From Nonomuraea sediminis (GTDB lineage Bacteria > Actinomycetota > Actinomycetes > Streptosporangiales > Streptosporangiaceae): 64,000 nt of DNA. The first letter of the stretch is position 1. Every line of letters starts with the position of its first letter. The position numbers were made by a program, and so were the translations under genes. Of this stretch, positions 36,973-45,440 are shown piece by piece. The notes under the pieces were generated by a model. That model did not search any database and was not told where the DNA came from. It worked only from the letters and a program-made list of their open reading frames with translations. The stretch covers positions 116,179-180,178 of the forward strand of contig NZ_JAHDTI010000020.1 in assembly GCF_018531495.1 (NCBI RefSeq), given 5' to 3'.

Positions 36973-39222
36973 TTAGAGCTTCTCCAGGGGCGCGTAGGCG
37001 AGGAGGAGCGTCTTCTCGCCGCCCGAGCCGAAGTCGATCTTGACCTTGGTCTTGTCGCCGACGCCGTCCACCGTGACGACCGTCCCGAGGCCGAAGGCGT
37101 CGTGCGAGACGCGGTCGCCGGGGGTCAGCGTGGGCACCGTACGGCCGCCCTTCTTGGGGGCCGGAGCCTGCGCCGGCTCGCGCCGGGTGGCGGCCGACCA
37201 GGCGGACTTCTCCGGGTCAGTGCGCCAGTCGATCAGCTTGGCCGGCACCTCGCTCACGAAGCGGGAGGCGGGGTTGAACGAGGGCGCCCCCCACGAGCTG
37301 CGTACGGCCGCCCGCGTGATGTACAGGCGCTTCTGCGCGCGGGTGATGCCCACGTAGGCCAGGCGGCGCTCCTCCTCCAGCTCCTTCGGCTCGCCGAGCG
37401 ACCTGATGTGCGGGAAGACGCCGTCCTCCATCGCCGTCAGGAAGACCACGGGGAACTCCAGCCCCTTGGCCGTGTGCAGCGTCATCAGCGTGACCACGCC
37501 CTGGCCGCCGTCGGCGTCGGGGATCTGGTCGGCGTCGGCCACCAGCGAGACCTGCTCGAGGAACTCCACCAGAGTCCCCTCAGGGTTGGCCTCCTCGAAC
37601 TCGGCGGCCACCGAGATCAGCTCGTTGAGGTTTTCCAGCCTGGACTCGTCCTGCGGGTCTTCCGAGGCCTCGAGCTCGGCCCGGTAGCCGGTGGCGACCA
37701 GGATCTCCTCGGCCAGCGCGGACGGTGGCATGCCCTCCGCCTTGGCGATCAGCTCCTCGATCAGCGCCACGAACTCCCGCACGGCGTTCAGCGAGCGCGT
37801 GGCCATGCCGTACGCCTCGTCGGCCCTGCGCAGCGCGTCCCAGAAGGTGATGCCCTCGCGCGAGGACAGCGCCTCGACCATCGCCTCCGCGCGGTCGCCG
37901 ATGCCGCGCTTGGGCACGTTGAGTATGCGCCGCATGGACACCACGTCGGCCGGGTTGGCCAGCACGCGCAGGTAGGCAAGCAGGTCCTTGACCTCCTTGC
38001 GCTCGTAGAAGCGCACGCCCCCGACCACCTTGTACGGCAGGCCGGTGCGGATGAAGATCTCCTCGAAGACGCGGGAGGCGGCGTTGGTGCGGTAGAAGAC
38101 GGCCACGTCGCCTGGCTTGACGTCCTCCTCGTCGCTGAGCCTGTCGACCTCCTGGGCGACGAAGACCGCCTCGTCGTGCTCGTTGTCGGCCACGTAGCCC
38201 ACGATCTTGGGGCCCTCGCCCTGGTCGGACCAGAGGTTCTTGGGTTTGCGGCCCTCGTTGCGGGAGATGACGGCGTTGGCGGCGTTGAGGATGTTCTGCG
38301 TCGAGCGGTAGTTCTGCTCGAGCAGGATCGTGCGGGCGTCGGGGTAGTCGCGCTCGAACTCCAGGATGTTGCGGATCGTCGCGCCGCGGAAGGCGTAGAT
38401 CGACTGGTCGGCGTCACCCACGACGCACAGCTCGGACATGTCGGACCCGGAGCGGACCAGCTCGCCGTCGACGGTGCGCAGGTCAGGATGGCCGACCAGC
38501 TCCCTGATCAGGATGTACTGCGCGTGGTTGGTGTCCTGGTACTCGTCGACGAGCACGTGGCGGAAGCGCATCCGGTAGTGCTCGGCCACCTCGGGGAAGA
38601 GCTGGAAGAGCACCACCGTGTTCATGATGATGTCGTCGAAGTCCATCGCGCCGGCCTCGGTCAGCTTCAGCTGGTAGGCCTTGTACGCCTCGGCGAGCAC
38701 CTTCTCCAGGTGGGAGCCCGCCTTGTCGAGCGCCGTCTCGTAGTCGACCAGCTCGTTCTTGAAGTTGCTGACCTGGGCGGAGAAGGACCTGGGCGGGTAG
38801 CGCTTGGGATCGAGATCCATCTCCCTGCAGACCATCGCCATCAGGCGCTGCGAGTCGGCCTGGTCGTAGATCGAGAAGCTGGAGGGGAAGCCGAGCCGCT
38901 TGGCCTCCCTGCGCAGGATGCGCATGCAGGCGCTGTGGAACGTCATCACCCACATCGCCTTCGAGCGCGCCCCGACCAGGCGGTCGATGCGCTCCTTCAT
39001 CTCCTTGGCGGCCTTGTTGGTGAAGGTGATCGCCAGGATCTCGCCCGGATGGACCTTCCGCTCGGCCAGCAGGTAGGCGATGCGATGGGTGAGCACCCGC
39101 GTCTTCCCTGAACCCGCCCCCGCCACGATCAGCAGCGGGCTGCCGTGATGGATCACGGCCTCGCGCTGCTGCGGGTTGAGGCCGTCGAGCAAGGGGTGGT
39201 CGATCGAGACTTGGGTCGGCAC
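36973..39222 (-). CDS. pcrA: ATP-dependent DNA helicase PcrA/UvrD
   Basis: 749-residue superfamily 1A 3'-5' helicase for repair and replication fork processing. Motif I VAGAGSGKT, motif Ia TFTNKAAKEMKER, motif II VDEYQDTN, motif III GDADQSIYAFRGA, motif IV LEQNYRST, motif V TLHTAKGLE and motif VI VGITRAQKRLYI are all present. The C-terminal Tudor-like piece (LTPGDRVSHDAFGLGTVVTV) that binds RNA polymerase in PcrA is also there. GTG start at 39222. Monocistronic. Confidence 0.97.
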   Translation of the reverse strand: MPTQVSIDHPLLDGLNPQQREAVIHHGSPLLIVAGAGSGKTRVLTHRIAYLLAERKVHPGEILAITFTNKAAKEMKERIDRLVGARSKAMWVMTFHSACMRILRREAKRLGFPSSFSIYDQADSQRLMAMVCREMDLDPKRYPPRSFSAQVSNFKNELVDYETALDKAGSHLEKVLAEAYKAYQLKLTEAGAMDFDDIIMNTVVLFQLFPEVAEHYRMRFRHVLVDEYQDTNHAQYILIRELVGHPDLRTVDGELVRSGSDMSELCVVGDADQSIYAFRGATIRNILEFERDYPDARTILLEQNYRSTQNILNAANAVISRNEGRKPKNLWSDQGEGPKIVGYVADNEHDEAVFVAQEVDRLSDEEDVKPGDVAVFYRTNAASRVFEEIFIRTGLPYKVVGGVRFYERKEVKDLLAYLRVLANPADVVSMRRILNVPKRGIGDRAEAMVEALSSREGITFWDALRRADEAYGMATRSLNAVREFVALIEELIAKAEGMPPSALAEEILVATGYRAELEASEDPQDESRLENLNELISVAAEFEEANPEGTLVEFLEQVSLVADADQIPDADGGQGVVTLMTLHTAKGLEFPVVFLTAMEDGVFPHIRSLGEPKELEEERRLAYVGITRAQKRLYITRAAVRSSWGAPSFNPASRFVSEVPAKLIDWRTDPEKSAWSAATRREPAQAPAPKKGGRTVPTLTPGDRVSHDAFGLGTVVTVDGVGDKTKVKIDFGSGGEKTLLLAYAPLEKL

Positions 39223-39440
39223 GCACCTAGGTTAAGCCGCCCCACCGACAATCGCGGCCCTGTCTTCCCTCCCGGAGTACTTTCCTGCCGTACGGCGGGC
39301 CGTTTCCCCACGTCCCAGGGCCCTTGGCGCCTCATGTCCGGCGGCCCTCGACGCACAAGATCACGCGGGCGGGAAATGTGGTGGAATGGGATGCTCTGTG
39401 CGCCGGTTCTCCCAGAGGAGAAGCACTGGAGGAGAAAAGC

Positions 39441-40160
39441 ATGCTCGCCGACAACGAGATCAACAGGGTGCTCACTGTGACCGCCCACCCTGACGACGTG
39501 GACTTCGGGGCCGCGGGATCAGTGGCACAGTTCGTCGACAGGGGCGTCGAGGTCACCTACCTGGTGGTCACGGACGGTGACGCGGGCGGCAACGAGCGCA
39601 CCCTGGACAACTCGGGCATGGCCGAGTTGCGCCGCGTCGAGCAGACGGCGGCGGCCAAGGCCGTGGGCGTGACGGACCTCCGCTTCCTCGGCTACCCCGA
39701 CGGCCGCGTGGAGTCCACACTCGACCTGCGACGCGACATCGCCCGCGTGATCCGCCAGGTACGCCCCGACGTGGTCATCACCCACCACCCCGACCGCAAC
39801 TACCAGTTCGTCGCCCCCAGCCACCCCGACCATCGCGCCGTCGGCGGGGCCACGCTGGACGCCGTCTACCCCGACGCCAGGAACCCCTACGCCTTCCCCG
39901 AACTCGTCAAGGACGAGGGCCTGGACGCCTGGACCGTGCGCGAGGTCTGGCTCACGGGCGGCATGACCCCCAACCACTGGATCGACATCACCGACGTCAT
40001 CGACCGCAAGCTCGCGGCCCTGCAGTCGCACGTCAGCCAGGTCGCCCACGTGGAGGGGTTCACCGACTTCGTCAAGACCCGCTTCGCCTCCTGGGCCGAA
40101 CGCGCCGGCTTCCCCGAGGGCCACTACGCCGAGGGCTTCCAGATCGTCCCCACCGCGTGA
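39441..40160 (+). CDS. PIG-L / LmbE family N-deacetylase
   Basis: 239 residues. The zinc site AHPDD (His16, Asp19) and the later HPDH (in SHPDHRAVG) are intact, so it is likely an active zinc deacetylase of N-acetylglucosaminyl-type or mycothiol-related substrates. The family includes MshB and Mca, but neighbours give no mycothiol context. Start chosen at ATG 39441 because GGAGGAG lies 6 nt upstream; the frame open from 39324 lacks this. Monocistronic. Confidence 0.9.
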   Translation: MLADNEINRVLTVTAHPDDVDFGAAGSVAQFVDRGVEVTYLVVTDGDAGGNERTLDNSGMAELRRVEQTAAAKAVGVTDLRFLGYPDGRVESTLDLRRDIARVIRQVRPDVVITHHPDRNYQFVAPSHPDHRAVGGATLDAVYPDARNPYAFPELVKDEGLDAWTVREVWLTGGMTPNHWIDITDVIDRKLAALQSHVSQVAHVEGFTDFVKTRFASWAERAGFPEGHYAEGFQIVPTA

Positions 40161-40176
40161 CCCTCTCCCTTTGATC

Positions 40177-40305
40177 GAGTACGGCGGGCGTTGATCCAGT
40201 ACGGCGAGCCACCGCTCCCAGCCGCCCGCCGTACTCCGGCCGAGAACCCACGCCCGGCGCTTCCGGCGAGTCGATGCCACTCACCCGCCGTCACGCCGCT
40301 ACGTT
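40177..40305. repeat. Interspersed GC-rich repeat, copy 2
   Basis: Begins with two GTACGGCG units (one partial at 40179, one starting the full copy near 40199), has GCCCGCCGTACTCCGG and CGCCCGGCGCTTCCGGCGAG, and ends CACCCGCCGTCACGCC. Lies between the deacetylase gene and vapC. Confidence 0.8.
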
Positions 40306-40430
40306 CTCCCGGCACCACGGTCCCCTGGCCCGCCGCCTTCGACGCCTCGTTACCCGGGCACCACAGCCCTGGACCCGCCACCCGGGACACGCCCCGGTAT
40401 GCGGGCACCACGGTCGGTCTGACCCGCCGT
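40306..40430. repeat. Degenerate tandem repeat (about 45 bp, 3 units)
   Basis: Three units with the pattern GGGCACCACGG (or ACAGC), a short spacer and GACCCGCC. It immediately extends repeat copy 2 toward vapC. Non-coding. Confidence 0.55.
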
Positions 40431-40449
40431 ACATCACGGATTCGTATGG

Positions 40450-40860
40450 CTAGGGCACGGATCCCGGTGGCACGACCCACAGCGACGGCTGCCCCGTGAC
40501 CTCGGAGATGACGTCGAAGTCCCGGTCGTAGTGCAGCACCGTGGCTCCATGCACTTCCGCACACGCCGCGATCAGCAGATCCGCCGGGCTGACGCCCCGA
40601 TGCTGGCTCCCTTTGACGAGCTCGCACTGCACCGCGGTCGCCCGCTCCAGCACCTGGTCGTCCACGGGCAGTTGGATGCACTGCCGCTGCGCACGGACGA
40701 TGCGCTGGTAGTGAGGGAAGTCGCGGGCGCTGTAGCACACCTCGAGATCGATCACCGGGCAGGTGGCGATGACCTGCGCGACGAAGAGCGGGTGGAGTGC
40801 CCTGGCCACGGTGTCGCTGGTGCGGATGCGCGCCAGCGCGCTCTTGTCGAGGAGGTACAT
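40450..40860 (-). CDS. vapC: PIN-domain ribonuclease toxin (VapC)
   Basis: 136 residues. The four acidic residues of the PIN active site are visible: Asp5 in MYLLDKSA, Glu in DLEVCYSA, Asp in SPADLLIAA, Asp in HYDRDFDVI. VapC toxins cleave tRNA or rRNA when unbound by antitoxin. The ATG at 40860 shares its A with the stop of vapB (TGATG), so the two are tightly coupled. An upstream open frame to 41244 is shadow of vapB. Confidence 0.93.
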   Translation of the reverse strand: MYLLDKSALARIRTSDTVARALHPLFVAQVIATCPVIDLEVCYSARDFPHYQRIVRAQRQCIQLPVDDQVLERATAVQCELVKGSQHRGVSPADLLIAACAEVHGATVLHYDRDFDVISEVTGQPSLWVVPPGSVP

Positions 40861-41084
40861 CACGCCGGTCGCGGCCACGCCCGATTCATGATCTCCGGAT
40901 CCAGCAGATCCGGGCTGCCCTCCGTCCGCCAGAACTCGAACGCCTCGATCGCGCCCGCCCTTTCGTCCTCCCTGTCGAGGATCGCCTGCAGGGCTGTGTG
41001 CACCGTTTCCTTCATCGTCGTCGTGCCCAGTTTCTGCTGCACGGCCTCGAGGAGCTCCTTGTCGATGTCGATCACTGTACGCAT
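40860..41084 (-). CDS. vapB: VapB-type ribbon-helix-helix antitoxin
   Basis: 74 residues. The N-terminal MRTVIDIDKELLEAVQQKLG is the ribbon-helix-helix DNA-binding part and the C-terminal FEFWRTEGSPDLLDPEIM binds the toxin. ATG 41084. With vapC it should repress its own promoter at the inverted repeat 26 bp upstream. Confidence 0.92.
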   Translation of the reverse strand: MRTVIDIDKELLEAVQQKLGTTTMKETVHTALQAILDREDERAGAIEAFEFWRTEGSPDLLDPEIMNRAWPRPA

Positions 41085-41109
41085 GGCACACCACCTCCGT
41101 ACCTCCAGA

Positions 41110-41138
41110 GTATATCAACTTTCGTGATCTTGATATAC
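41110..41138. promoter_or_regulatory. vapBC operator
   Basis: Perfect 9-bp inverted repeat GTATATCAA / TTGATATAC with 11-nt spacer, 26 bp upstream of vapB. AT-rich in a very GC-rich genome and includes TATATC/GATATA -10-like boxes, so operator and promoter likely coincide. Confidence 0.8.
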
Positions 41139-41258
41139 GCCTTGAGAAGACGCAGGCGAGACCGTAGAACGACGTCAAGAGCCCCCGCACGGCGCGTTCA
41201 CGGCCGAGGTGGAGGATCGTCACTCCGGGTTGAAGGATCTTCACGATCAGAAGTACTC

Positions 41259-41330
41259 ATGTACGGCGAGCCGCTCCCACCGGCCGCCGCCGCACTCCGG
41301 CTCAGGACCCGCGCCCGGCGCTTCCGGCGG
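41259..41330. repeat. Interspersed GC-rich repeat, copy 3 (short)
   Basis: Starts ATGTACGGCGAGCCGC, has GCCGCACTCCGGCTCAGG and GCGCCCGGCGCTTCCGGCGG; the last third is missing and is replaced by the 27-bp tandem array. Confidence 0.75.
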
Positions 41331-41343
41331 TTCCGCGCGCTCC

Positions 41344-41450
41344 TCGGTTCCTGGGGGTTTGTCCCGCTTCCAGGTTCCGTGGGGTTTGTCCCGCTTCCGG
41401 CTTTCGGGGGGTTCGGCGCGCTTCCGGGTTCCGAGGGGTTTCAGGCGCCG
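41344..41450. repeat. 27-bp tandem repeat, about 4 units
   Basis: Units at 41344-41370, 41371-41397, 41398-41424 and a partial one to about 41450. Consensus GGTTCCGGGGGGTTTG then CCCGCTTC. Between two opposite copies of the interspersed repeat. Confidence 0.8.
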
Positions 41451-41628
41451 GGGCGGTGGGATGTGGCGCGGTGGGGGCGGCGCCTTGTGCGGCGGGAACC
41501 ACAGGCCGGGGGAGGCGGGTTGCGAAGGGGCGTAACGGCGACCAGCCATGCATCACCGGAGGAGCGTCTCCCTGGACAGAGCCCGGCCGGAGTACGGCGG
41601 GTGGGGGTAGCGGTGGCCCGCCGTACTC
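41451..41628. repeat. Interspersed GC-rich repeat, copy 4 (inverted, long form)
   Basis: On the reverse strand it reads GTGAGTACGGCGGGCC, CCCGCCGTACTCCGGCC, then GGGCTCTGTCCAGGGAGACG, shared with copy 5 at 50.0 kb, and further on CGGCGCCTGAAACCCC, shared with copy 1. Part of the 600-bp gap between the vapBC operator and the L,D-transpeptidase gene, which has no gene. Confidence 0.75.
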
Positions 41629-41740
41629 ACAGGAAGCCTGTAGTCAGGAAAAACGCGTAGCCGAACGCACAGGAGGTCTGTAGTCAGGGAAAGCGCGTGG
41701 CCCTACCCGCAGAAGGCCGGTCATCAGGGGAATGTCGCGT
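41629..41740. repeat. 40-bp direct repeat, nearly three units
   Basis: Units at 41629-41668, 41669-41708 and a diverged one from 41709. Each has CACAGGAGGYCTGTAGTCAG then GGGAAARCGCG. It ends at the stop of the L,D-transpeptidase gene, so the third unit may have been recruited into its 3' end region. Confidence 0.75.
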
Positions 41741-42705
41741 CAGCTGTTCTTCCACTGGGACCAGGAGAGCTGCCAGAAGCCCCAGCCGTTGCGCCAGTCG
41801 AGCTTGCGCTTCGTGCCGGTGATCTTGACGACGTCACCGCGCTGTGCGATGCCGTAGTACCACTTGGCCCCGGCGGGGGTGGCGCGGACGCAGCCGTGGC
41901 TCTGGTTGGAGTGGCCGAGGTACTGGTAGTAGCCGGCGCTCTGGTGGAAGTACTCGCCGCTGTCGGAGATGCGGACCGCCCAGGGGATCTCCTCCTTGTA
42001 GTACCGGGGGTCCTTGGGGTCCGTGACGCCCATCCAGGCCGAGGTCATGGTCTCGACCCGCTTCTTGCCCATGGCCAGGTGGACGCCTGTGGTGGTGAGG
42101 TAGACGTCCACGCCGTTCTTGATCATGCCGCCGCGGCCCGCGCTGATCGGGATGGTCTTGGCGAGCTTGCCGTCGCGGTAGGCCTTGGCCAGGTGGGTGT
42201 GGGTGTTGACGTTGATGATGTTGGCCGTGCCGACGGCGAACGTGCGGCTCTGGTCCTTGGCGGCGGCGTTGCCGGGGATCTGGCTGAGGTGCGCGGTGAA
42301 CTGCACCTTCTGGTGCGGGCGCCAGTACGTCTTGGTGCGGTAGACGACCTTGCGCGGGGTGATCCAGCGCCAGGCGCCCTCGACCGCCTTCTCCGGCACG
42401 ACCTCGAGCGCGGCGACGGCGGCGTCCCTGTCCTTCACGTCGCGGTCGAACGTGACGATGATCGGGAAGCCGATCCCGACCTTCTCCTCGTCCGCGCCCA
42501 TGGGAGTGATGTCGGCGATGTCGAGCTTCGGCTTGCCGGTCGCGGAGGCCGTGGGCGTGGGCGTCGGCGTGGGGTCGGCGGCGACGCGGTGGACCGCGGC
42601 CGCCTGGGCGATCCGCACGGGGGCCGTGGGCGCCGCGGTCGAGCAGGCGGCGAGGGTGGCCATGGCCAGGGCCACCCCGGCCAGCGTCCGGGGGAGGGGG
42701 ATCAA
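41740..42705 (-). CDS. L,D-transpeptidase lipoprotein (YkuD)
   Basis: 321 residues. Lipoprotein signal with lipobox LAAC (Cys21), a Pro/Thr-rich spacer (ADPTPTPTPTASATG), an Ig-like domain (about 65-160), then the YkuD catalytic domain with active Cys in SHGCVRATP. It forms 3-3 crosslinks in peptidoglycan or attaches proteins to it, at the outer membrane face, as in mycobacterial Ldt enzymes. The start is TTG 42705, supported by AGGAG 6 nt upstream; no ATG or GTG is equally placed. Confidence 0.93.
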   Translation of the reverse strand: MIPLPRTLAGVALAMATLAACSTAAPTAPVRIAQAAAVHRVAADPTPTPTPTASATGKPKLDIADITPMGADEEKVGIGFPIIVTFDRDVKDRDAAVAALEVVPEKAVEGAWRWITPRKVVYRTKTYWRPHQKVQFTAHLSQIPGNAAAKDQSRTFAVGTANIINVNTHTHLAKAYRDGKLAKTIPISAGRGGMIKNGVDVYLTTTGVHLAMGKKRVETMTSAWMGVTDPKDPRYYKEEIPWAVRISDSGEYFHQSAGYYQYLGHSNQSHGCVRATPAGAKWYYGIAQRGDVVKITGTKRKLDWRNGWGFWQLSWSQWKNS

Positions 42706-42797
42706 GGGGTACTCCTGGGGCTTATGAGGTCACGCTTCCCTAATACAGACAACGGGAACGCGCCAACCGTCGAAGCCGCCGAGTAACGATCTCGCAA

Positions 42798-43256
42798 CTA
42801 ACCGAAGATCGCCTTGGGATCGCCGGTGTACCAGGCGTTGTCGATGCGCACGCGCCGCATGACCCAGCGGTCGCCGTCCCTGAGCAGGTCCACGTCGTAG
42901 AAGTTCTTCAGCAGCGCGAACGTGCCGTGGTCGGCGCTGAGCAGGTGCTGGGCCTCGACGAGCGCGGTGAGCGTGGCGGTGTCGCCGTCGATGCGCACGC
43001 GCGGGTTCGTGACCTGGTGCGTCGTGTCGACGCGGCCTTCGAACAAGGTGAGGATCGTGTCCACGATCGTGTCGCGGCCGACCATGACGGGGCTCGGCGC
43101 GCCCCACTTGGCGGAGGCGGGGCCGAAGTCCAGTTCGGCGTCCTCGGCGAAGGCCGAGGCGAACAGATCCCTGTCGCGCAGGTCCTGACCGAGGCCGAAA
43201 CGGTAGAGCGCGTCGACGATCTCCACGCGGTCGAGCAGATGCTGATTGACGTCCAT
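42798..43256 (-). CDS. NTF2-like (SnoaL-type) protein
   Basis: 152 residues, single cone-shaped alpha/beta domain: LLDRVEIVDALYRFGLGQDL, FAEDAELDFGP, GRDTIVDTI and a C-terminal strand WVMRRVRIDNAWYTGD. Matches the SnoaL-like DUF4440 type used as small enzymes or binding proteins. ATG 43256 preferred; TTG 43307 extends it by 17 residues that do not fit the fold. Divergent from galE. Function unknown. Confidence 0.75.
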   Translation of the reverse strand: MDVNQHLLDRVEIVDALYRFGLGQDLRDRDLFASAFAEDAELDFGPASAKWGAPSPVMVGRDTIVDTILTLFEGRVDTTHQVTNPRVRIDGDTATLTALVEAQHLLSADHGTFALLKNFYDVDLLRDGDRWVMRRVRIDNAWYTGDPKAIFG

Positions 43257-43339
43257 GACCACGAGGTTCCAGCTCGGGCGGACCAGGAACAACGCGTCAT
43301 CGCGCAACCATCGTTAAATCAGGCTTATAGGCTGGCGGA

Positions 43340-44320
43340 ATGCGTGTGCTGATCTCGGGTGGGGCCGGTTACATCGGGAGCACGGTCGCGTCGGCGTGCA
43401 TGGACGCGGGCATCGAGCCCGTGATCCTGGACAGCCTGGTGACGGGGCGTGAGGAGTTCGCCGAGGGGAGGCGCTTCTACCGGGGCGACATCTCCGACGG
43501 CACCCTCATCGACACGATATTTCGGGAAAATCCGGATATCGGGGCGGTCGTGCACTGTGCCGCGCTGATCGTGGTCCCGGATTCCGTGGCCGATCCGGTC
43601 GGCTACTACCGGGCCAACGTCACCAAGAGCCTGGAGTTCACCGACCACCTCCTCCGCAACGGCTGCCGACGGATGATCTTCAGCTCGTCCGCCTCGATCT
43701 ACCAGACCGGCGACGACTTCACCGTCGACGAGGACTCCCCGCTCGACCCGCAGAGCCCCTACGCCAGGACCAAGGCGGTCTGCGAGGGCATGTTCGCGGA
43801 CATCTCGGCCACCCAGCCGATCAAGATCCTTTCGCTGCGCTACTTCAACCCGGTCGGCGCCGACCCGCAGATGCGCACCGGGCTCCAGCTGCGCCGGCCC
43901 AGCCACGCGCTGGGCAAGATGATCGAGGCACACGAGTACGGCACGCCCTTCCAGATCACGGGCACCGACTACCCCACCCGCGACGGGTCGGGGATCCGCG
44001 ACTACATCCACGTCTGGGACCTGGCCCTGGCGCACGTGGCCGCGCTCGAACGCTTCGACGACCTGGGCGGCACCGCGGTGATCAACCTCGGCACCGGCGA
44101 GGGGACCACCGTGCGGGAGCTGGTCGACGCCTTCAACCGGGTCGCCGACCGGCCGATCGAGGTCGTGGAGACCCAGCGCAGGCCGGGCGACGCGGCGGGC
44201 GCCTACACCCGCAGCGACCGGGCCAAGCGCCTGCTGGGCTGGGAGGCGGGCTTCACCGTCGAGCAGGGCATCGGCCACTCGCTCCAGTGGGCCTCGATCA
44301 GGGACTCGCGCCTCACGTAG
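43340..44320 (+). CDS. galE: UDP-glucose 4-epimerase (GalE-type SDR)
   Basis: 326 residues, extended short-chain dehydrogenase. NAD motif GGAGYIG at residues 7-13, SSSAS and Tyr-x3-Lys in PYARTK as catalytic residues, and substrate loop LRYFNPVGADP are typical of GalE, which interconverts UDP-Glc and UDP-Gal (or the GlcNAc/GalNAc pair). ATG 43340. Could supply UDP-Gal for the surface polymer but is 20 kb away from that locus, so the link is speculative. Confidence 0.9.
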   Translation: MRVLISGGAGYIGSTVASACMDAGIEPVILDSLVTGREEFAEGRRFYRGDISDGTLIDTIFRENPDIGAVVHCAALIVVPDSVADPVGYYRANVTKSLEFTDHLLRNGCRRMIFSSSASIYQTGDDFTVDEDSPLDPQSPYARTKAVCEGMFADISATQPIKILSLRYFNPVGADPQMRTGLQLRRPSHALGKMIEAHEYGTPFQITGTDYPTRDGSGIRDYIHVWDLALAHVAALERFDDLGGTAVINLGTGEGTTVRELVDAFNRVADRPIEVVETQRRPGDAAGAYTRSDRAKRLLGWEAGFTVEQGIGHSLQWASIRDSRLT

Positions 44321-44754
44321 CGAAGAGGCGGTCCTTGACCGCGGGCAGCGCGTTGAGCGAGCCCTTCACCGCCGCGAGCCCCGACTCGGTCGCCGCCTCG
44401 TCGCGCGCACCGAGTCCTCCACCGCGGGTCAACATGACCGACCATCGCTGCACGGAGATCCTCTGGCGTACCGGACGGGCGAACCCCGGCCGTCTGGCGG
44501 GCATGTCGGCGGTGGCCATGGTCCTTTGCTCGGCAGGACCGGGCGGGTCTGATCGTGCGTGAGTCCGACACACGGGACCGTCGCAGGACCGTGGTCGGGC
44601 TGGTCGAGGGCGCGACGTGCTCGCCGAGCCTTCGGGGTGGTCGGGCGCTACGGCGAGCGGTCATCGATGTCCTGGAGGGCGAGGCGAGGAGGTTGCGGCG
44701 TGGCTGGGCCCGCAGTATTGTTCGTATGCGAAATGTTCGTATACGAAGAGAATC
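44321..44754. other. 434-bp gap without a recognised gene
   Basis: Between galE and the MarR gene. On the minus strand 44313-44573 is open (86 codons, GARDEAATESGLAAVKGSL near the end) and has a plausible coding-like C-terminus but no start signal or recognised family, so it may be a decayed gene end. The right 40 bp hold the MarR operators. Nothing else identified. Confidence 0.4.
44721..44747. promoter_or_regulatory. Two tandem MarR operators
   Basis: TTCGTATGCGAA (44721-44732, one base-pair off symmetry) and the perfect palindrome TTCGTATACGAA (44736-44747), 15 bp apart start to start, 7 bp before the MarR ATG. This arrangement suits autorepression. Confidence 0.8.
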
Positions 44755-45186
44755 ATGGACGCGGCTGAGGCAGCAGAGGCGGTAGGGCGGCTCTACCCGG
44801 CGGTCTACCGGCGCTTCAAGGCGACCAAGCGCCCGGTGCCCGGCGGCTCAGGGCTGACCACCCGCATGTACGCCGTCCTCAGTCACCTACGGGCCGCCGG
44901 CCCGCTGACGCTCGGCGAGCTGGCCGAGCACCTGCAACTGTCCAAGGCCGCCACGACCGAGCTGGTCAACCGCGTCGAAGAGCGCGGCCTCGTGGCCAGG
45001 ATCAGGGACGAGCGTGACCGGCGACGCGTGTTCGTCTGGGTCACCGAAGAGGGGAGTACGGCTGCCGCCGCGGCATCGCCCCGGGTGCTGGAGGGGGATC
45101 TGCTGACGCTGGCCGTACAGCGGATGACGCCGCAGGAGCGCGAGGGGCTCGTGACCGGGCTGCGCGCCCTGCTCAGGGAGGAGTAG
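44755..45186 (+). CDS. MarR-family regulator
   Basis: 143 residues, winged-helix: SHLRAAGPLTLGELAEHLQL, KAATTELVNRVEERGLVARI and the wing DERDRRRVFVWVT. Binds the two TTCGTATACGAA-type palindromes directly upstream, probably released by a ligand. Start at ATG 44755; an in-frame ORF to 44617 would include the operators. Followed after 2 nt by the zinc-ribbon gene and then a VOC gene, so likely an operon for a small-molecule response. Confidence 0.92.
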   Translation: MDAAEAAEAVGRLYPAVYRRFKATKRPVPGGSGLTTRMYAVLSHLRAAGPLTLGELAEHLQLSKAATTELVNRVEERGLVARIRDERDRRRVFVWVTEEGSTAAAAASPRVLEGDLLTLAVQRMTPQEREGLVTGLRALLREE

Positions 45187-45188
45187 CG

Positions 45189-45440
45189 GTGAACTGCGAG
45201 AGCTGCGGAATGCCCATGGACACGGCCGAGGACCACGCGCCCGGCCATCCCGACAGCACCTGGTGCCGCCTGTGCAGCAAGCCCGACGGCTCGCTGCAGG
45301 ACTTCGACGAGCGCTTCGAGCGCATGGTCCAGTGGCAGACCCAGCGCACAGGCCAGCCCCGCGCCGAGGCCGAGGAGGCGACGCGGGCCTACATGCGTGG
45401 GATGCCCGCCTGGCGCGACCATCCGAAGCTGGCGCTGTGA
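45189..45440 (+). CDS. Small zinc-ribbon protein
   Basis: 83 residues. Four cysteines, CESC at 3-6 and CRLC at 26-29, form a putative zinc ribbon (PF12674-like), followed by a helical acidic tail. GTG start 2 nt after the MarR stop. Family function is unknown; it is often found with small regulators. Overlaps the VOC gene by 4 nt (GTGA). Confidence 0.75.
   Translation: MNCESCGMPMDTAEDHAPGHPDSTWCRLCSKPDGSLQDFDERFERMVQWQTQRTGQPRAEAEEATRAYMRGMPAWRDHPKLAL

Noticed and set aside
44313..44573. 86-codon minus-strand gene after galE
   Set aside because: No ribosome site or known family; kept only as a possible decayed end in the gap description.
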